From Clostridia bacterium (lineage in GTDB: Bacteria; Bacillota; Peptococcia; Peptococcales; SKKY01), in NCBI GenBank assembly GCA_007123515.1, contig SKKY01000052.1, positions 1-13,139 on the forward strand: DNA of 13,139 nucleotides, given 5' to 3'. The position numbers and the translations under genes were made by a program. Shown here piece by piece: positions 1-7,228 of this stretch. Below the pieces are notes generated by a model that worked only from the letters and a program-made list of their open reading frames with translations, did not search any database and was not told the DNA's origin. How positions within the stretch are numbered: the stretch's first letter is position 1; each line of letters begins with the position of its first letter.

Positions 1-1
1 A

Positions 2-1486
2 GAACTAGAAAGTAAAGTTATGTCGGCGCAAGATGCAGCAAAAATGATCGAAGACGGAATGGTAGTAGGTACAAGTGGATTTACACCATGTGGGTACCCG
101 AAGGTAGTTCCATTAGCTCTTGCTGAGCAGGCAGAAGCTGGCAGAAAAGTGGAAATTACATTACTTACAGGAGCATCTGTAGGACCTGAGCTAGACGGAA
201 GGTTAACTCAGGCTGGCGTTATCAAAAAGCGTGCTCCATACCAGACAACAGCGGACATTGCTAAAGCATTAAACGATGGCAGAGTTGACTATATTGATCA
301 GCACTTAAGCCATACTGCACAGCAAGTAAGAAAAGAGTACTTCGGAAAATTAAATGTAGCAATCATCGAAGCTTGTGCGATTACTGAAGAGGGACACATT
401 GTTCCTACTACGTCAATGGGTAATAGCCCGACATTTGTTCAGGAAGCGGACATTGTTATTGTTGAGCTTAACACAGCACAGCCAGCAAAATTAGAAGGTA
501 TGCATGACGTCTACATACCATTAGATCCACCGGATCGTCAGCCAATTCCAATCACTGAAACTGACCAAAGAATCGGAACTCCTTATATCGTTGCTGGACC
601 AGACAAGATTACTGCAATTGTATACAGTGAAGTTGGCGACACTGTTCGTCCGCTTGCGCCACTTGATGACGTAAGTAAAAAAATGGCTGAAAACCTTATT
701 GGATTCTTAAAAGGAGAAGTAGAAAAAGGATACCTTCCTCCAAACCTTCTTCCATTACAATCTGGAGTTGGTAACGTAGCAAATGCTGTATTAGCAGGAC
801 TTGCAGAATCAGACTTTGAAAATCTTGAATTCTACTCAGAAGTTATTCAGGATTCAGCGCTTGACTTAATTGATGCTGGAAAATTTGTTAAAGTATCAGG
901 AACTTCTTTAACACCATCTGAAACTGGATTAGTAAGATTCATTGACAATATTGATTTCTACTGTGACAAAATTATCTTAAGACCACAGGAAATTAGTAAC
1001 AACCCAGAAGTGGCTCGTCGTTTAGGCGTTATCTCCATGAACACTGCAATTGAGATGGACATTTATGGAAATGTTAACTCCACTCACGTTATGGGAACAA
1101 GAATGATGAACGGAATCGGTGGTTCTGGTGACTTCACAAGAAACGCTGCAATTTCTATTTTCTTAACAGCATCAGATGCTAAAAATGGTGATATCTCCTC
1201 TATCGTTCCAATGGTTTCTCACCACGATCACACTGAGCACGATGTTCAGGTTTACGTTACAGAGCAAGGTGTTGCTGACTTAAGAGGCAAGTCTCCAAAA
1301 GAGAGAGCTCAGTTAATTATCAACAACTGTGCGCACCCTGACTACAAGCCAATGTTACAAGACTATCTTGACAGAGCGACTGCTGCGACTGTTCCAAAAG
1401 GAATCGGGCACACTCCACACATCATCGAGGAAGCATTAAGCTGGCACGCACGTTTTGTTGAAACAGGTTCAATGAAAATTAAGTAA
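2..1486 (+). CDS. Succinyl-CoA:acetate/propionate CoA-transferase (5' end outside window)
   Basis: Member of the acetyl-CoA hydrolase/transferase family (Cat1/AarC/ScpC type), a cytosolic enzyme that moves CoA between acyl-CoA and carboxylate. Numbering from the ATG at 20, the N-terminal domain carries a GFTPCGYPK motif (20-28), the second domain has a glycine loop SGVGNVANAV (248-257), and the likely catalytic glutamate that forms the glutamyl-CoA thioester is Glu274 in FYSEVIQDS (codon 839-841). The frame is open leftward from position 20 to 2, reading ELESKV, and this matches the segment that precedes AxxAAxMIxxGM in related proteins. The ATG at 20 also lacks a ribosome binding site, so the true start is almost certainly left of the window. 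Leading a mutase-epimerase-decarboxylase cluster, it most likely exchanges CoA between propionyl-CoA and succinate; substrate preference (acetate, propionate, butyrate) cannot be read from sequence. The family call is firm. Confidence 0.9.
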   Translation, partial: ELESKVMSAQDAAKMIEDGMVVGTSGFTPCGYPKVVPLALAEQAEAGRKVEITLLTGASVGPELDGRLTQAGVIKKRAPYQTTADIAKALNDGRVDYIDQHLSHTAQQVRKEYFGKLNVAIIEACAITEEGHIVPTTSMGNSPTFVQEADIVIVELNTAQPAKLEGMHDVYIPLDPPDRQPIPITETDQRIGTPYIVAGPDKITAIVYSEVGDTVRPLAPLDDVSKKMAENLIGFLKGEVEKGYLPPNLLPLQSGVGNVANAVLAGLAESDFENLEFYSEVIQDSALDLIDAGKFVKVSGTSLTPSETGLVRFIDNIDFYCDKIILRPQEISNNPEVARRLGVISMNTAIEMDIYGNVNSTHVMGTRMMNGIGGSGDFTRNAAISIFLTASDAKNGDISSIVPMVSHHDHTEHDVQVYVTEQGVADLRGKSPKERAQLIINNCAHPDYKPMLQDYLDRATAATVPKGIGHTPHIIEEALSWHARFVETGSMKIK

Positions 1487-1515
1487 TAATAGTAACACGA
1501 TATATAGTTTTAAAA

Positions 1516-1551
1516 TTTTAGGATGCCCTATTAAGTTAGGGCATTCTAAAA
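1516..1551. other. Intergenic 15-bp inverted repeat (hairpin)
   Basis: The arms 1516-1530 and 1537-1551 pair over 15 bp with a single G-U pair around a 6-nt TTAAGT loop; the core is GATGCCCTA/TAGGGCATT. The left arm begins with a T run and the right arm ends in an A run, the reverse of an intrinsic terminator on either strand. It lies in the 107-nt gap between the CoA-transferase and mutase genes. It may be an RNA stability or processing element, or a protein-binding palindrome; its function is unknown. Confidence 0.6.
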
Positions 1552-1593
1552 AAAATATAAAAGCTCTATATAAGAAAGGAGAGTAGAAAAAAT

Positions 1594-3288
1594 ATGTTTG
1601 ATAAGGCAAAAATTGAAGAAATCAAAAAAGGTGTAGCTGATTACAATTCAAAGTGGGAAGCTGCAAAGGCAAAGGCTGCTGAAAAAGGCAGGAAACTAGA
1701 AAGAAGTGAAAGATTCGTTACAGGATCGGGTGCTGAGGTGAAACAGTTGTATACTCCAGCTGACATCGCTGAGCTTGATTACTCTACTGACATTGGTAAC
1801 CCGGGTGAATTCCCATTTGTACGTAATGTGCAAGCTAACGGTTACAGAGGAAGACTATGGACAATGCGTCAATACGCTGGTTTCTCGACGGCAGAGGAAT
1901 CCAACAAGCGTTACCGTTACTTAATCGAAAGTGGTTCAACAGGTTTATCTTGTGCTTTCGACTTACCAACACAAATTGGTTATGACTCAGATGATCCTAT
2001 TTCAGAAGGTGAAGTAGGTAAAGTAGGGGTGGCTATTGACTCTCTTGCTGACATGGAAATTCTTTTTGAAGGAATTGACCTGGGCAAGGTTTCTACGTCA
2101 ATGACAATCAATGCTCCTGCTTCAGTTTTGTTAGCATTCTACATTGCTGCTGCTGAAAAGAAGGGTGTTTCTCCAGAGCAACTAACAGGTACAATTCAGA
2201 ATGACATCTTAAAAGAGTACGCAGCTCGTGGAACATACATTTTCCCACCAGCTCCTTCAATGAGATTAATCACAGACATTTTCGGATTCTGTGCTGAAAA
2301 CGTTCCACAGTGGAACACAATTTCTATCTCTGGTTATCACATCCGTGAAGCCGGTTCAACTGCAGCTCAAGAAGTTGCTTTCACATTAGCTGATGGTATA
2401 GCGTATGTTCAGGCAGCTATAGATACAGGTCTTGATGTAGATGCTTTTGCTGGTCGTTTATCTTTCTTCTTCAACGCTCATAATGACTTACTGGAAGAAG
2501 CAGCGAAGTTCCGTGCAGCCAGAAGAATTTGGGCCAGAACGATGAAAGACAGATTCAAAGCTAAGAGCGAACGTTCAATGATGTTCCGTGTTCACACACA
2601 AACTGGTGGATCTACTCTGACTGCACAGCAGCCAGATAACAACATCATCCGTGTTACAATCCAGACATTAGCTGCTATTCTTGGCGGAACTAACTCTCTT
2701 CACACTAACTCAAAAGACGAAGCATTGGCTCTTCCAACAGAAGATTCAGTTCGTGTTGCTTTAAGAACACAGCAAATCGTTGCTTTCGAATCAGGTGTTG
2801 CTGAGACTGTAGATCCTTTAGCAGGTTCTTACTATGTTGAATCTTTAACAAACCAAATCGAAGCGGAAGCTTTAGAATACATTGCTAAAATTGACGAAAT
2901 GGGTGGCGCTGACGTAGCTGTAGAGCAAGGTTACATCCAGAGAGAAATTCAGGATTCAGCGTATGAGTACCAAAAGCAAGTTGAATCAGGAGAAAGAATT
3001 GTTGTTGGTGTTAACAAGTTCCAAATCAAAGAAGCTCCTCCAGAAGGCTTATTAAAAATCGACTTAAGTGTTGGAGTAAACCAAGCTAAGAAGTTAAAAG
3101 AAATGAAAGAAGGACGCGACAACAACGCTGTTCAGGCAAAGCTGGAAGCTCTTAGAGAAGCGGCAAAAGGTTCTGCGAACTTAATGCCATACATTCTTGA
3201 TGCTTCAAGAGTTTACTGTACAGAAGGAGAAATTTGTAACGTTCTTCGTGCAGAATTTGGTGAGTACACTCCACTTCAATCAATCTAA
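1594..3288 (+). CDS. mcmA1: Methylmalonyl-CoA mutase, catalytic (large) subunit
   Basis: Adenosylcobalamin-dependent radical enzyme that interconverts succinyl-CoA and (R)-methylmalonyl-CoA in the cytosol. The 564 residues cover only the TIM-barrel substrate domain; the B12-binding domain is the next gene, so this is the split, heteromeric form rather than a single long chain. Residues that separate methylmalonyl-CoA mutase from isobutyryl- and hydroxyisobutyryl-CoA mutases are present: Tyr94 in RQYAGFST, Arg224 in PPAPSMRL and the catalytic-site His249 in SISGYHIREAG (counterparts of Tyr89, Arg207 and His244 in the Propionibacterium enzyme). Also seen are SCAFDLPTQIGYDSDDP (119-135) and a C-terminal VDPLAGSYYVE block. 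The start is supported by AAAGGAG at 1575-1581, with a rather long 12-nt spacer. In this cluster it works from succinyl-CoA toward methylmalonyl-CoA. Confidence 0.96.
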   Translation: MFDKAKIEEIKKGVADYNSKWEAAKAKAAEKGRKLERSERFVTGSGAEVKQLYTPADIAELDYSTDIGNPGEFPFVRNVQANGYRGRLWTMRQYAGFSTAEESNKRYRYLIESGSTGLSCAFDLPTQIGYDSDDPISEGEVGKVGVAIDSLADMEILFEGIDLGKVSTSMTINAPASVLLAFYIAAAEKKGVSPEQLTGTIQNDILKEYAARGTYIFPPAPSMRLITDIFGFCAENVPQWNTISISGYHIREAGSTAAQEVAFTLADGIAYVQAAIDTGLDVDAFAGRLSFFFNAHNDLLEEAAKFRAARRIWARTMKDRFKAKSERSMMFRVHTQTGGSTLTAQQPDNNIIRVTIQTLAAILGGTNSLHTNSKDEALALPTEDSVRVALRTQQIVAFESGVAETVDPLAGSYYVESLTNQIEAEALEYIAKIDEMGGADVAVEQGYIQREIQDSAYEYQKQVESGERIVVGVNKFQIKEAPPEGLLKIDLSVGVNQAKKLKEMKEGRDNNAVQAKLEALREAAKGSANLMPYILDASRVYCTEGEICNVLRAEFGEYTPLQSI

Positions 3289-3352
3289 GTATCAAATAAG
3301 TTGAAAATAAATAAGTTAAATTTTAAAACTAAAGACAGGAGGCTTAATATAA

Positions 3353-3742
3353 ATGGCTAAGAAAGTTCGTATATTAGTGGCAAAACCAGGTCTAGATGGA
3401 CACGATCGTGGTGCAAAGGTAGTAGCTCGTGCATTTCGTGATGCAGGCTACGAGGTTATTTATACAGGATTAAGACAATCAGCAGAGCAAATCACTACTG
3501 CTGCAATTCAAGAGGATGTTGATGTGGTAGCTATGAGCTTGTTATCTGGCGCACACGCTACATTAATGCCAAGAGTTATTAAAATGTTAAAAGAACAGGG
3601 TGCTGGAGATAAGTTAGTTATCGGTGGTGGCGTTATCCCTGAAGAAGACATTCCGGAATTAAAAGCTGCTGGTGTTGCTGAAGTATTTACTCCAGGAACT
3701 CCATTAAAGACAATTATTGAATATGTTAACAGCAAATTCTAA
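3353..3742 (+). CDS. mcmA2: Methylmalonyl-CoA mutase, cobalamin-binding (small) subunit
   Basis: Small 129-residue protein consisting of the B12-binding domain alone. It shows the full base-off/His-on signature: Asp15-x-His17-x-x-Gly20 in LDGHDRG, Ser62-x-Leu64 in MSLLSGAH, and a glycine run GGG at 91-93. His17 is the expected lower axial cobalt ligand. The protein is expected to form a complex with the catalytic subunit encoded 64 nt upstream and so complete the mutase. The start follows ACAGGAGG at 3335-3342 with 10-nt spacing, and the length is normal for stand-alone subunits. B12-binding subunits of other split mutases look similar, but the specificity residues of the adjacent large subunit make methylmalonyl-CoA the safest assignment. 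Confidence 0.95.
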   Translation: MAKKVRILVAKPGLDGHDRGAKVVARAFRDAGYEVIYTGLRQSAEQITTAAIQEDVDVVAMSLLSGAHATLMPRVIKMLKEQGAGDKLVIGGGVIPEEDIPELKAAGVAEVFTPGTPLKTIIEYVNSKF

Positions 3743-3775
3743 TTATCTTTTAAAGTAGTAATGGTCAAAAAAGAA

Positions 3776-3784
3776 AAGGCGGTG
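3776..3784 (+). promoter_or_regulatory. Ribosome binding site setting the meaB start
   Basis: AAGGCGGTG differs by one base from the ideal AAGGAGGTG. The in-frame GTG at 3784 overlaps its last base and so cannot be the start; the ATG at 3790 sits 5 nt after it. Confidence 0.75.
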
Positions 3785-3789
3785 TGGTT

Positions 3790-4731
3790 ATGGAATTATT
3801 AGAAAAAGCCAAAGCAGGAAACAAACCATCAATTGCAAGGTTAATTTCTATTGTAGAGGAAGGAACTCCAGAATCAGCCGCAGTTTTACGAGAGATTTAT
3901 CTGGAAACGGGAGGGGCCAGACTCATTGGAGTCACTGGCCCCCCGGGATCCGGGAAGAGCACTTTAACGGATAAGCTAGTTAAAGCTTGCCGTAATAAAG
4001 GTAAAACTGTAGGTGTTATTGCGGTTGACCCTACTAGTCCCTTCACTGGTGGAGCAATTTTAGGTGACAGAATCAGAATGTCAGGAATTGCACTTGATGA
4101 AGGTGTTTTTATTAGAAGTATGGGAACAAGAGGCAGCTTGGGTGGCGTATCAAAGGCGACTCATAATGCTATTAAGGTCCTGGATTATGCAGGATTTGAC
4201 TATATTTTCATAGAAACTGTAGGTGTAGGCCAATCAGAAATAGATATCGTAAAAACAGCAGATTCAGTAATTGTTGTTTCGGTACCGGGTCTTGGCGATG
4301 ATGTTCAGGCCAGCAAAGCAGGAATCTTAGAAATAGGAGATATCTTTGTAGTCAATAAGTCGGATCGTGATGGAGCGGAGCGTGTTGTAATAGAACTGGC
4401 TCAGATGCTTGATTTAAATCCTAATAAAGATATAGGCTGGAAGCCTCCTATTATTAAAACGGTAGCTTCAAGAGGTGACGGTGTTGACGAGTTGAATGAT
4501 AAAGTGAACGAACACTATGACTATCTTCTTGAATCAGATGAAATAACCGAAAGAAGAAAAATAAGGTTGGCAAATGAAGTAATGGAAGTTTTGATGAAAC
4601 ATGCGGAAACATATGTACATAGCAGGCTGGAGGAAGAAGAATTTACCTCAAAAAAACTCGACAAAATTTTATCCAGAGAATTAAACCCTTATGATGTTGT
4701 AGATGAAATATTAGAAAAAACTTTCAAATAA
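3790..4731 (+). CDS. meaB: Methylmalonyl-CoA mutase-associated GTPase MeaB (ArgK family)
   Basis: G3E-family P-loop GTPase that guards cobalamin loading and protects or reactivates methylmalonyl-CoA mutase. Numbered from the ATG at 3790 (313 residues), it shows Walker A GPPGSGKST (50-58), the MeaB-specific block VDPTSPFTGGAILGDRIRM (79-97), ETVGVGQSE (142-150) with the Walker B/switch region, and the base-recognition motif NKSD (189-192). The C-terminal region is helical and charged, as expected for the dimerisation arm. It follows the mutase small-subunit gene by 47 nt, the standard arrangement, which links it functionally to that mutase. Codon use looks less optimised than in the flanking enzyme genes, fitting a chaperone needed in smaller amounts. 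A local GC-rich patch with strong inverted repeats covers the P-loop codons. The old name ArgK (arginine/ornithine transport kinase) is a misannotation of this family. Confidence 0.95.
   Translation: MELLEKAKAGNKPSIARLISIVEEGTPESAAVLREIYLETGGARLIGVTGPPGSGKSTLTDKLVKACRNKGKTVGVIAVDPTSPFTGGAILGDRIRMSGIALDEGVFIRSMGTRGSLGGVSKATHNAIKVLDYAGFDYIFIETVGVGQSEIDIVKTADSVIVVSVPGLGDDVQASKAGILEIGDIFVVNKSDRDGAERVVIELAQMLDLNPNKDIGWKPPIIKTVASRGDGVDELNDKVNEHYDYLLESDEITERRKIRLANEVMEVLMKHAETYVHSRLEEEEFTSKKLDKILSRELNPYDVVDEILEKTFK
3913..3942 (+). other. GC-rich hairpin inside meaB
   Basis: GGGGCCAG (3913-3920) pairs with CTGGCCCC (3935-3942), and ACTC (3921-3924) with GAGT (3929-3932) around an ATTG loop, leaving a 2-nt CA bulge at 3933-3934. 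A second short repeat, CCCGG/CCGGG, follows at about 3942-3954. The patch is strikingly GC-rich for the surrounding DNA and overlaps codons for the segment leading into the P-loop. It may simply reflect Gly/Pro codons. Confidence 0.5.
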
Positions 4732-4796
4732 GTTTTAATGATAGAGATTTCTATCTTAAAAAATAAAAAATTACAATAATAAAGGAGGTTTGAAAA

Positions 4797-5201
4797 ATGA
4801 ATGTTATCTGTGTAGACCATATTGGTATTGCAGTAAAAGATCTTGATGAAACTGTAAAGTTTTATGAAGAGACACTAGGTATCAAGTGTACAGGAACTGA
4901 GGTAGTTGAAGAGCAAAAAGTAAGAGTTGCTTTTATGCCACTAGGTGATTGCGAACTTGAATTCTTAGAATCAACTGCCCCAGATGGCCCTGTCGCTAAG
5001 TTTATCGATAAGAATGGCGAAGGAATCCAGCATATTGCTCTTCGTGTTGATGATATCGAAGCAGCATTAAAGGAAATGGAAGAAAAAGGTATCAGAATGA
5101 TTGATACACAACCTCGTTATGGTGCCGGTAATGCTAAAATTGCATTTATGCACCCAAAAGCTACAAAAGGCATCTTACTAGAGTTGTCGCAAAGAATGTA
5201 A
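4797..5201 (+). CDS. mce: Methylmalonyl-CoA epimerase
   Basis: Metal-dependent enzyme of the vicinal oxygen chelate (glyoxalase) fold that interconverts (R)- and (S)-methylmalonyl-CoA, linking the mutase product to the decarboxylase substrate. The 134 residues form two beta-alpha-beta repeats. Likely metal ligands are His8 in VDHIGIAV, Glu53 (or Glu55) in CELEFLE, His79 in GIQHIALRV and Glu129 in GILLELS; the His79-Glu129 spacing equals that of the characterised Propionibacterium enzyme. The PKATKGILLEL ending is typical of bacterial epimerases and argues against glyoxalase I or dioxygenases of the same fold. The start follows a strong AAAGGAGG at 4781-4788. Position between meaB and mmdA matches the pathway order. 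Confidence 0.95.
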   Translation: MNVICVDHIGIAVKDLDETVKFYEETLGIKCTGTEVVEEQKVRVAFMPLGDCELEFLESTAPDGPVAKFIDKNGEGIQHIALRVDDIEAALKEMEEKGIRMIDTQPRYGAGNAKIAFMHPKATKGILLELSQRM

Positions 5202-5243
5202 TAAAATAAACTCAAATTTATGAAATTGAGGTGAGTTCTAAAC

Positions 5244-6794
5244 ATGTCAACACAGGAAAAATTAGAAAGATTAAGAAAACTTAGTGAAACGATTGAACTC
5301 GGTGGCGGAGAAAAAGCTATCGCGAAGCAGCACGAAAGAGGAAAGTACACGGCAAGAGAAAGACTAGACATATTCTTTGATGATGGTACTTTTGTAGAGC
5401 TTGACAAATTTGTTAGACATCGTTGTGTAAACTTCGGTATGGAAACAAAAGAAATGCCAGGTGAAGGTGTTACAACAGGATATGGTACTGTAGATGGACG
5501 TTTAGTTTATGCTTTTGCTCAGGACTTTACGGTAGCAGGTGGATCTCTTGGTGAGATGCACGCAAAAAAAATCTGTAAAGTAATGGAACTTTCTATGACT
5601 ATGGGAGCACCATTCGTTGGAATCAACGATTCAGGTGGAGCTCGTATTCAGGAAGCTGTAGATGCTTTATCTGGTTACGGTGAGATCTTCTTCTTAAACA
5701 CAAGAGCATCTGGTGTTGTTCCACAGATTTCTGTAATCTTAGGACCTTGCGCTGGTGGAGCTGTTTATTCTCCGGCATTAACTGACTTTATCTTCATGGT
5801 AAAAGGCATTTCTAAAATGTTTATTACTGGACCAGAAGTAATTAAGACAGTTACTGGTGAAATTGTAACAGAAGAAAAATTAGGTGGAGCTATGGCCCAC
5901 AACGCAGTAAGCGGAAACGCTCACTTTGCTTCTGAAAGTGAAGAAGCTTGTTTAGCAGAAGTAAGACAATTACTTAGCTATGTTCCGAGCAACAACTTAG
6001 AAGAAGCTCCTATGTTTGAAACTAATGATGATCCTGAAAGAATGGATGAAGCATTAAACACATTTATTCCGGATAGTTCAAACAGTCCTTATGAAATGAA
6101 AACAATTATCAAGTCAGTGGCTGATAATGGTGAATTCTTCGAGGTTCAAGAGCATTATGCTAAAAATATCCTTACTGGTTACATCAGATTGAACGGCAGA
6201 AGCATTGGTGTTATTGCTAACCAACCTAAATTTATGGCTGGTTGCTTAGATATCAACTGTTCTGACAAAGCTTCAAGATTTATTCGTTTCTGTGATGCTT
6301 TCAATATTCCAATATTAAACTTTGTTGACGTACCTGGATACTTACCGGGCGTTGGACAAGAACATGGTGGAATTATTCGTCACGGCGCTAAATTATTATA
6401 TGCTTACTCAGAAGCAACTGTTCCTAAAGTAACTCTAGTTATCCGTAAAGCTTACGGTGGATCATACTTAGGTATGTGTTCAAGAGACTTAGGTGCTGAC
6501 CAAGTTATTGCATGGCCTACAGCTGAAATTGCTGTTATGGGTGCAAGTGGTGCAGCAAACATTATCTTCCGTAACGAAATCAAAGAAGCTAAAGATCCTG
6601 AGGCAAAGCGTGCAGAGTTAGTTGCATCTTATGAAGAAAGATTTGCTACGCCATACGTAGCAGCTGAAAGAGGACACGTTGATATGGTTATTGAGCCAGC
6701 TCAAACCAGACCAATGTTAATCAACTCTTTTGAAATGTTAGCTACAAAGCGCGAATCTCTTCCTGCAAAAAAACACGGAAATATTCCTCTGTAA
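5244..6794 (+). CDS. mmdA: Na+-translocating methylmalonyl-CoA decarboxylase, alpha (carboxyltransferase) subunit
   Basis: Soluble subunit that transfers the carboxyl group from (S)-methylmalonyl-CoA to the biotin of the carrier subunit, yielding propionyl-CoA. The 516 residues form the usual two crotonase-like halves. Visible blocks are VRHRCVNFG (57-65), GGSLGEMHAKKI (99-110), NDSGGARIQEA (128-138), the oxyanion-hole segment GPCAGGAVYSPALTDF (167-182), and a second-half RKAYGGSYLGMCS. It ends in KKHGNIPL, as I recall for Veillonella MmdA, which it resembles throughout. The closest alternative is the beta subunit of propionyl-CoA carboxylase or the 12S transcarboxylase subunit. The three membrane/carrier subunit genes that follow, and the lack of a biotin carboxylase gene, favour the decarboxylase. 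The ATG follows GAGGTG at 5228-5233 with a 10-nt spacer. Confidence 0.95.
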   Translation: MSTQEKLERLRKLSETIELGGGEKAIAKQHERGKYTARERLDIFFDDGTFVELDKFVRHRCVNFGMETKEMPGEGVTTGYGTVDGRLVYAFAQDFTVAGGSLGEMHAKKICKVMELSMTMGAPFVGINDSGGARIQEAVDALSGYGEIFFLNTRASGVVPQISVILGPCAGGAVYSPALTDFIFMVKGISKMFITGPEVIKTVTGEIVTEEKLGGAMAHNAVSGNAHFASESEEACLAEVRQLLSYVPSNNLEEAPMFETNDDPERMDEALNTFIPDSSNSPYEMKTIIKSVADNGEFFEVQEHYAKNILTGYIRLNGRSIGVIANQPKFMAGCLDINCSDKASRFIRFCDAFNIPILNFVDVPGYLPGVGQEHGGIIRHGAKLLYAYSEATVPKVTLVIRKAYGGSYLGMCSRDLGADQVIAWPTAEIAVMGASGAANIIFRNEIKEAKDPEAKRAELVASYEERFATPYVAAERGHVDMVIEPAQTRPMLINSFEMLATKRESLPAKKHGNIPL

Positions 6795-6830
6795 GAAAAA
6801 AATATAAAAGTAAGGAGGAGAATATAGTAA

Positions 6831-7178
6831 ATGGGTAATATAATTGTAGGTTTACAAGTTACAGCGATTGGTTTCGGTACAGTTTTTGTTGTACTGATGA
6901 TCTTAATGATTTACATTGGTGTTCAAAGTAATATTTTAAGTGGCGGAAAAAAGACTGAGGCTGCTCCCAAAGCTACTCCAGCGCCGGCAGCAGCACCAGC
7001 TCCAACTCCTGCTGCTCCAAAACAAGATGATAATGAATTAGTTGCAGTCATCGCAGCAGCAATTGCTGCCAGCGGAGGTTCAACGAAAGCAGTAAGATCA
7101 ATTAGCAGAATTAATGGTACAGCAGGTCCATCCTGGACTGTTGCAAGCAAAAATGAAGCTATGGCAAGTCGTTTATAA
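6831..7178 (+). CDS. mmdD: Methylmalonyl-CoA decarboxylase, delta subunit (OadG/MmdD type)
   Basis: Small membrane-anchored assembly subunit that tethers the soluble alpha and carrier subunits to the membrane beta subunit. Of 115 residues, about 5-31 form one hydrophobic transmembrane helix; 41-66 are a Lys/Ala/Pro-rich flexible linker; 68-115 form a short C-terminal domain with IAAAIAAS and a RSISRINGTAGPSW stretch near the end, as in the OadG/MmdD family. The start follows TAAGGAGGAG at 6811-6820. It lies 36 nt after mmdA and 50 nt before the biotin carrier gene. No separate epsilon subunit (MmdE of Veillonella) is seen in the cluster. Its linker shares an 18-nt identical stretch with the linker of the next gene. 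Confidence 0.9.
   Translation: MGNIIVGLQVTAIGFGTVFVVLMILMIYIGVQSNILSGGKKTEAAPKATPAPAAAPAPTPAAPKQDDNELVAVIAAAIAASGGSTKAVRSISRINGTAGPSWTVASKNEAMASRL
6957..7028 (+). repeat. Ala/Pro-coding low-complexity tract in mmdD
   Basis: Runs of GCN and CCN codons encode the flexible linker (about residues 43-66). The 18-nt stretch at 6987-7004, encoding AAAPAP, recurs identically at 7361-7378 in the next gene. Confidence 0.7.
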
Positions 7179-7228
7179 AAAAATAGAAACAATTATTTTA
7201 ATTAATAGTTGGAAGGGGAAATTATAAA

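Noticed and set aside
1487..1593. Possible cobalamin riboswitch or promoter upstream of the B12-dependent mutase
   Set aside because: No B12-box-like sequence and no -35/-10 pair leaving room for a leader; any B12 control would have to lie left of the window.
4740..4755. Small hairpin GATAGA-GATT-TCTATC after meaB
   Set aside because: Only a 6-bp A/T-rich stem, not followed by a T run; too weak to call a terminator.
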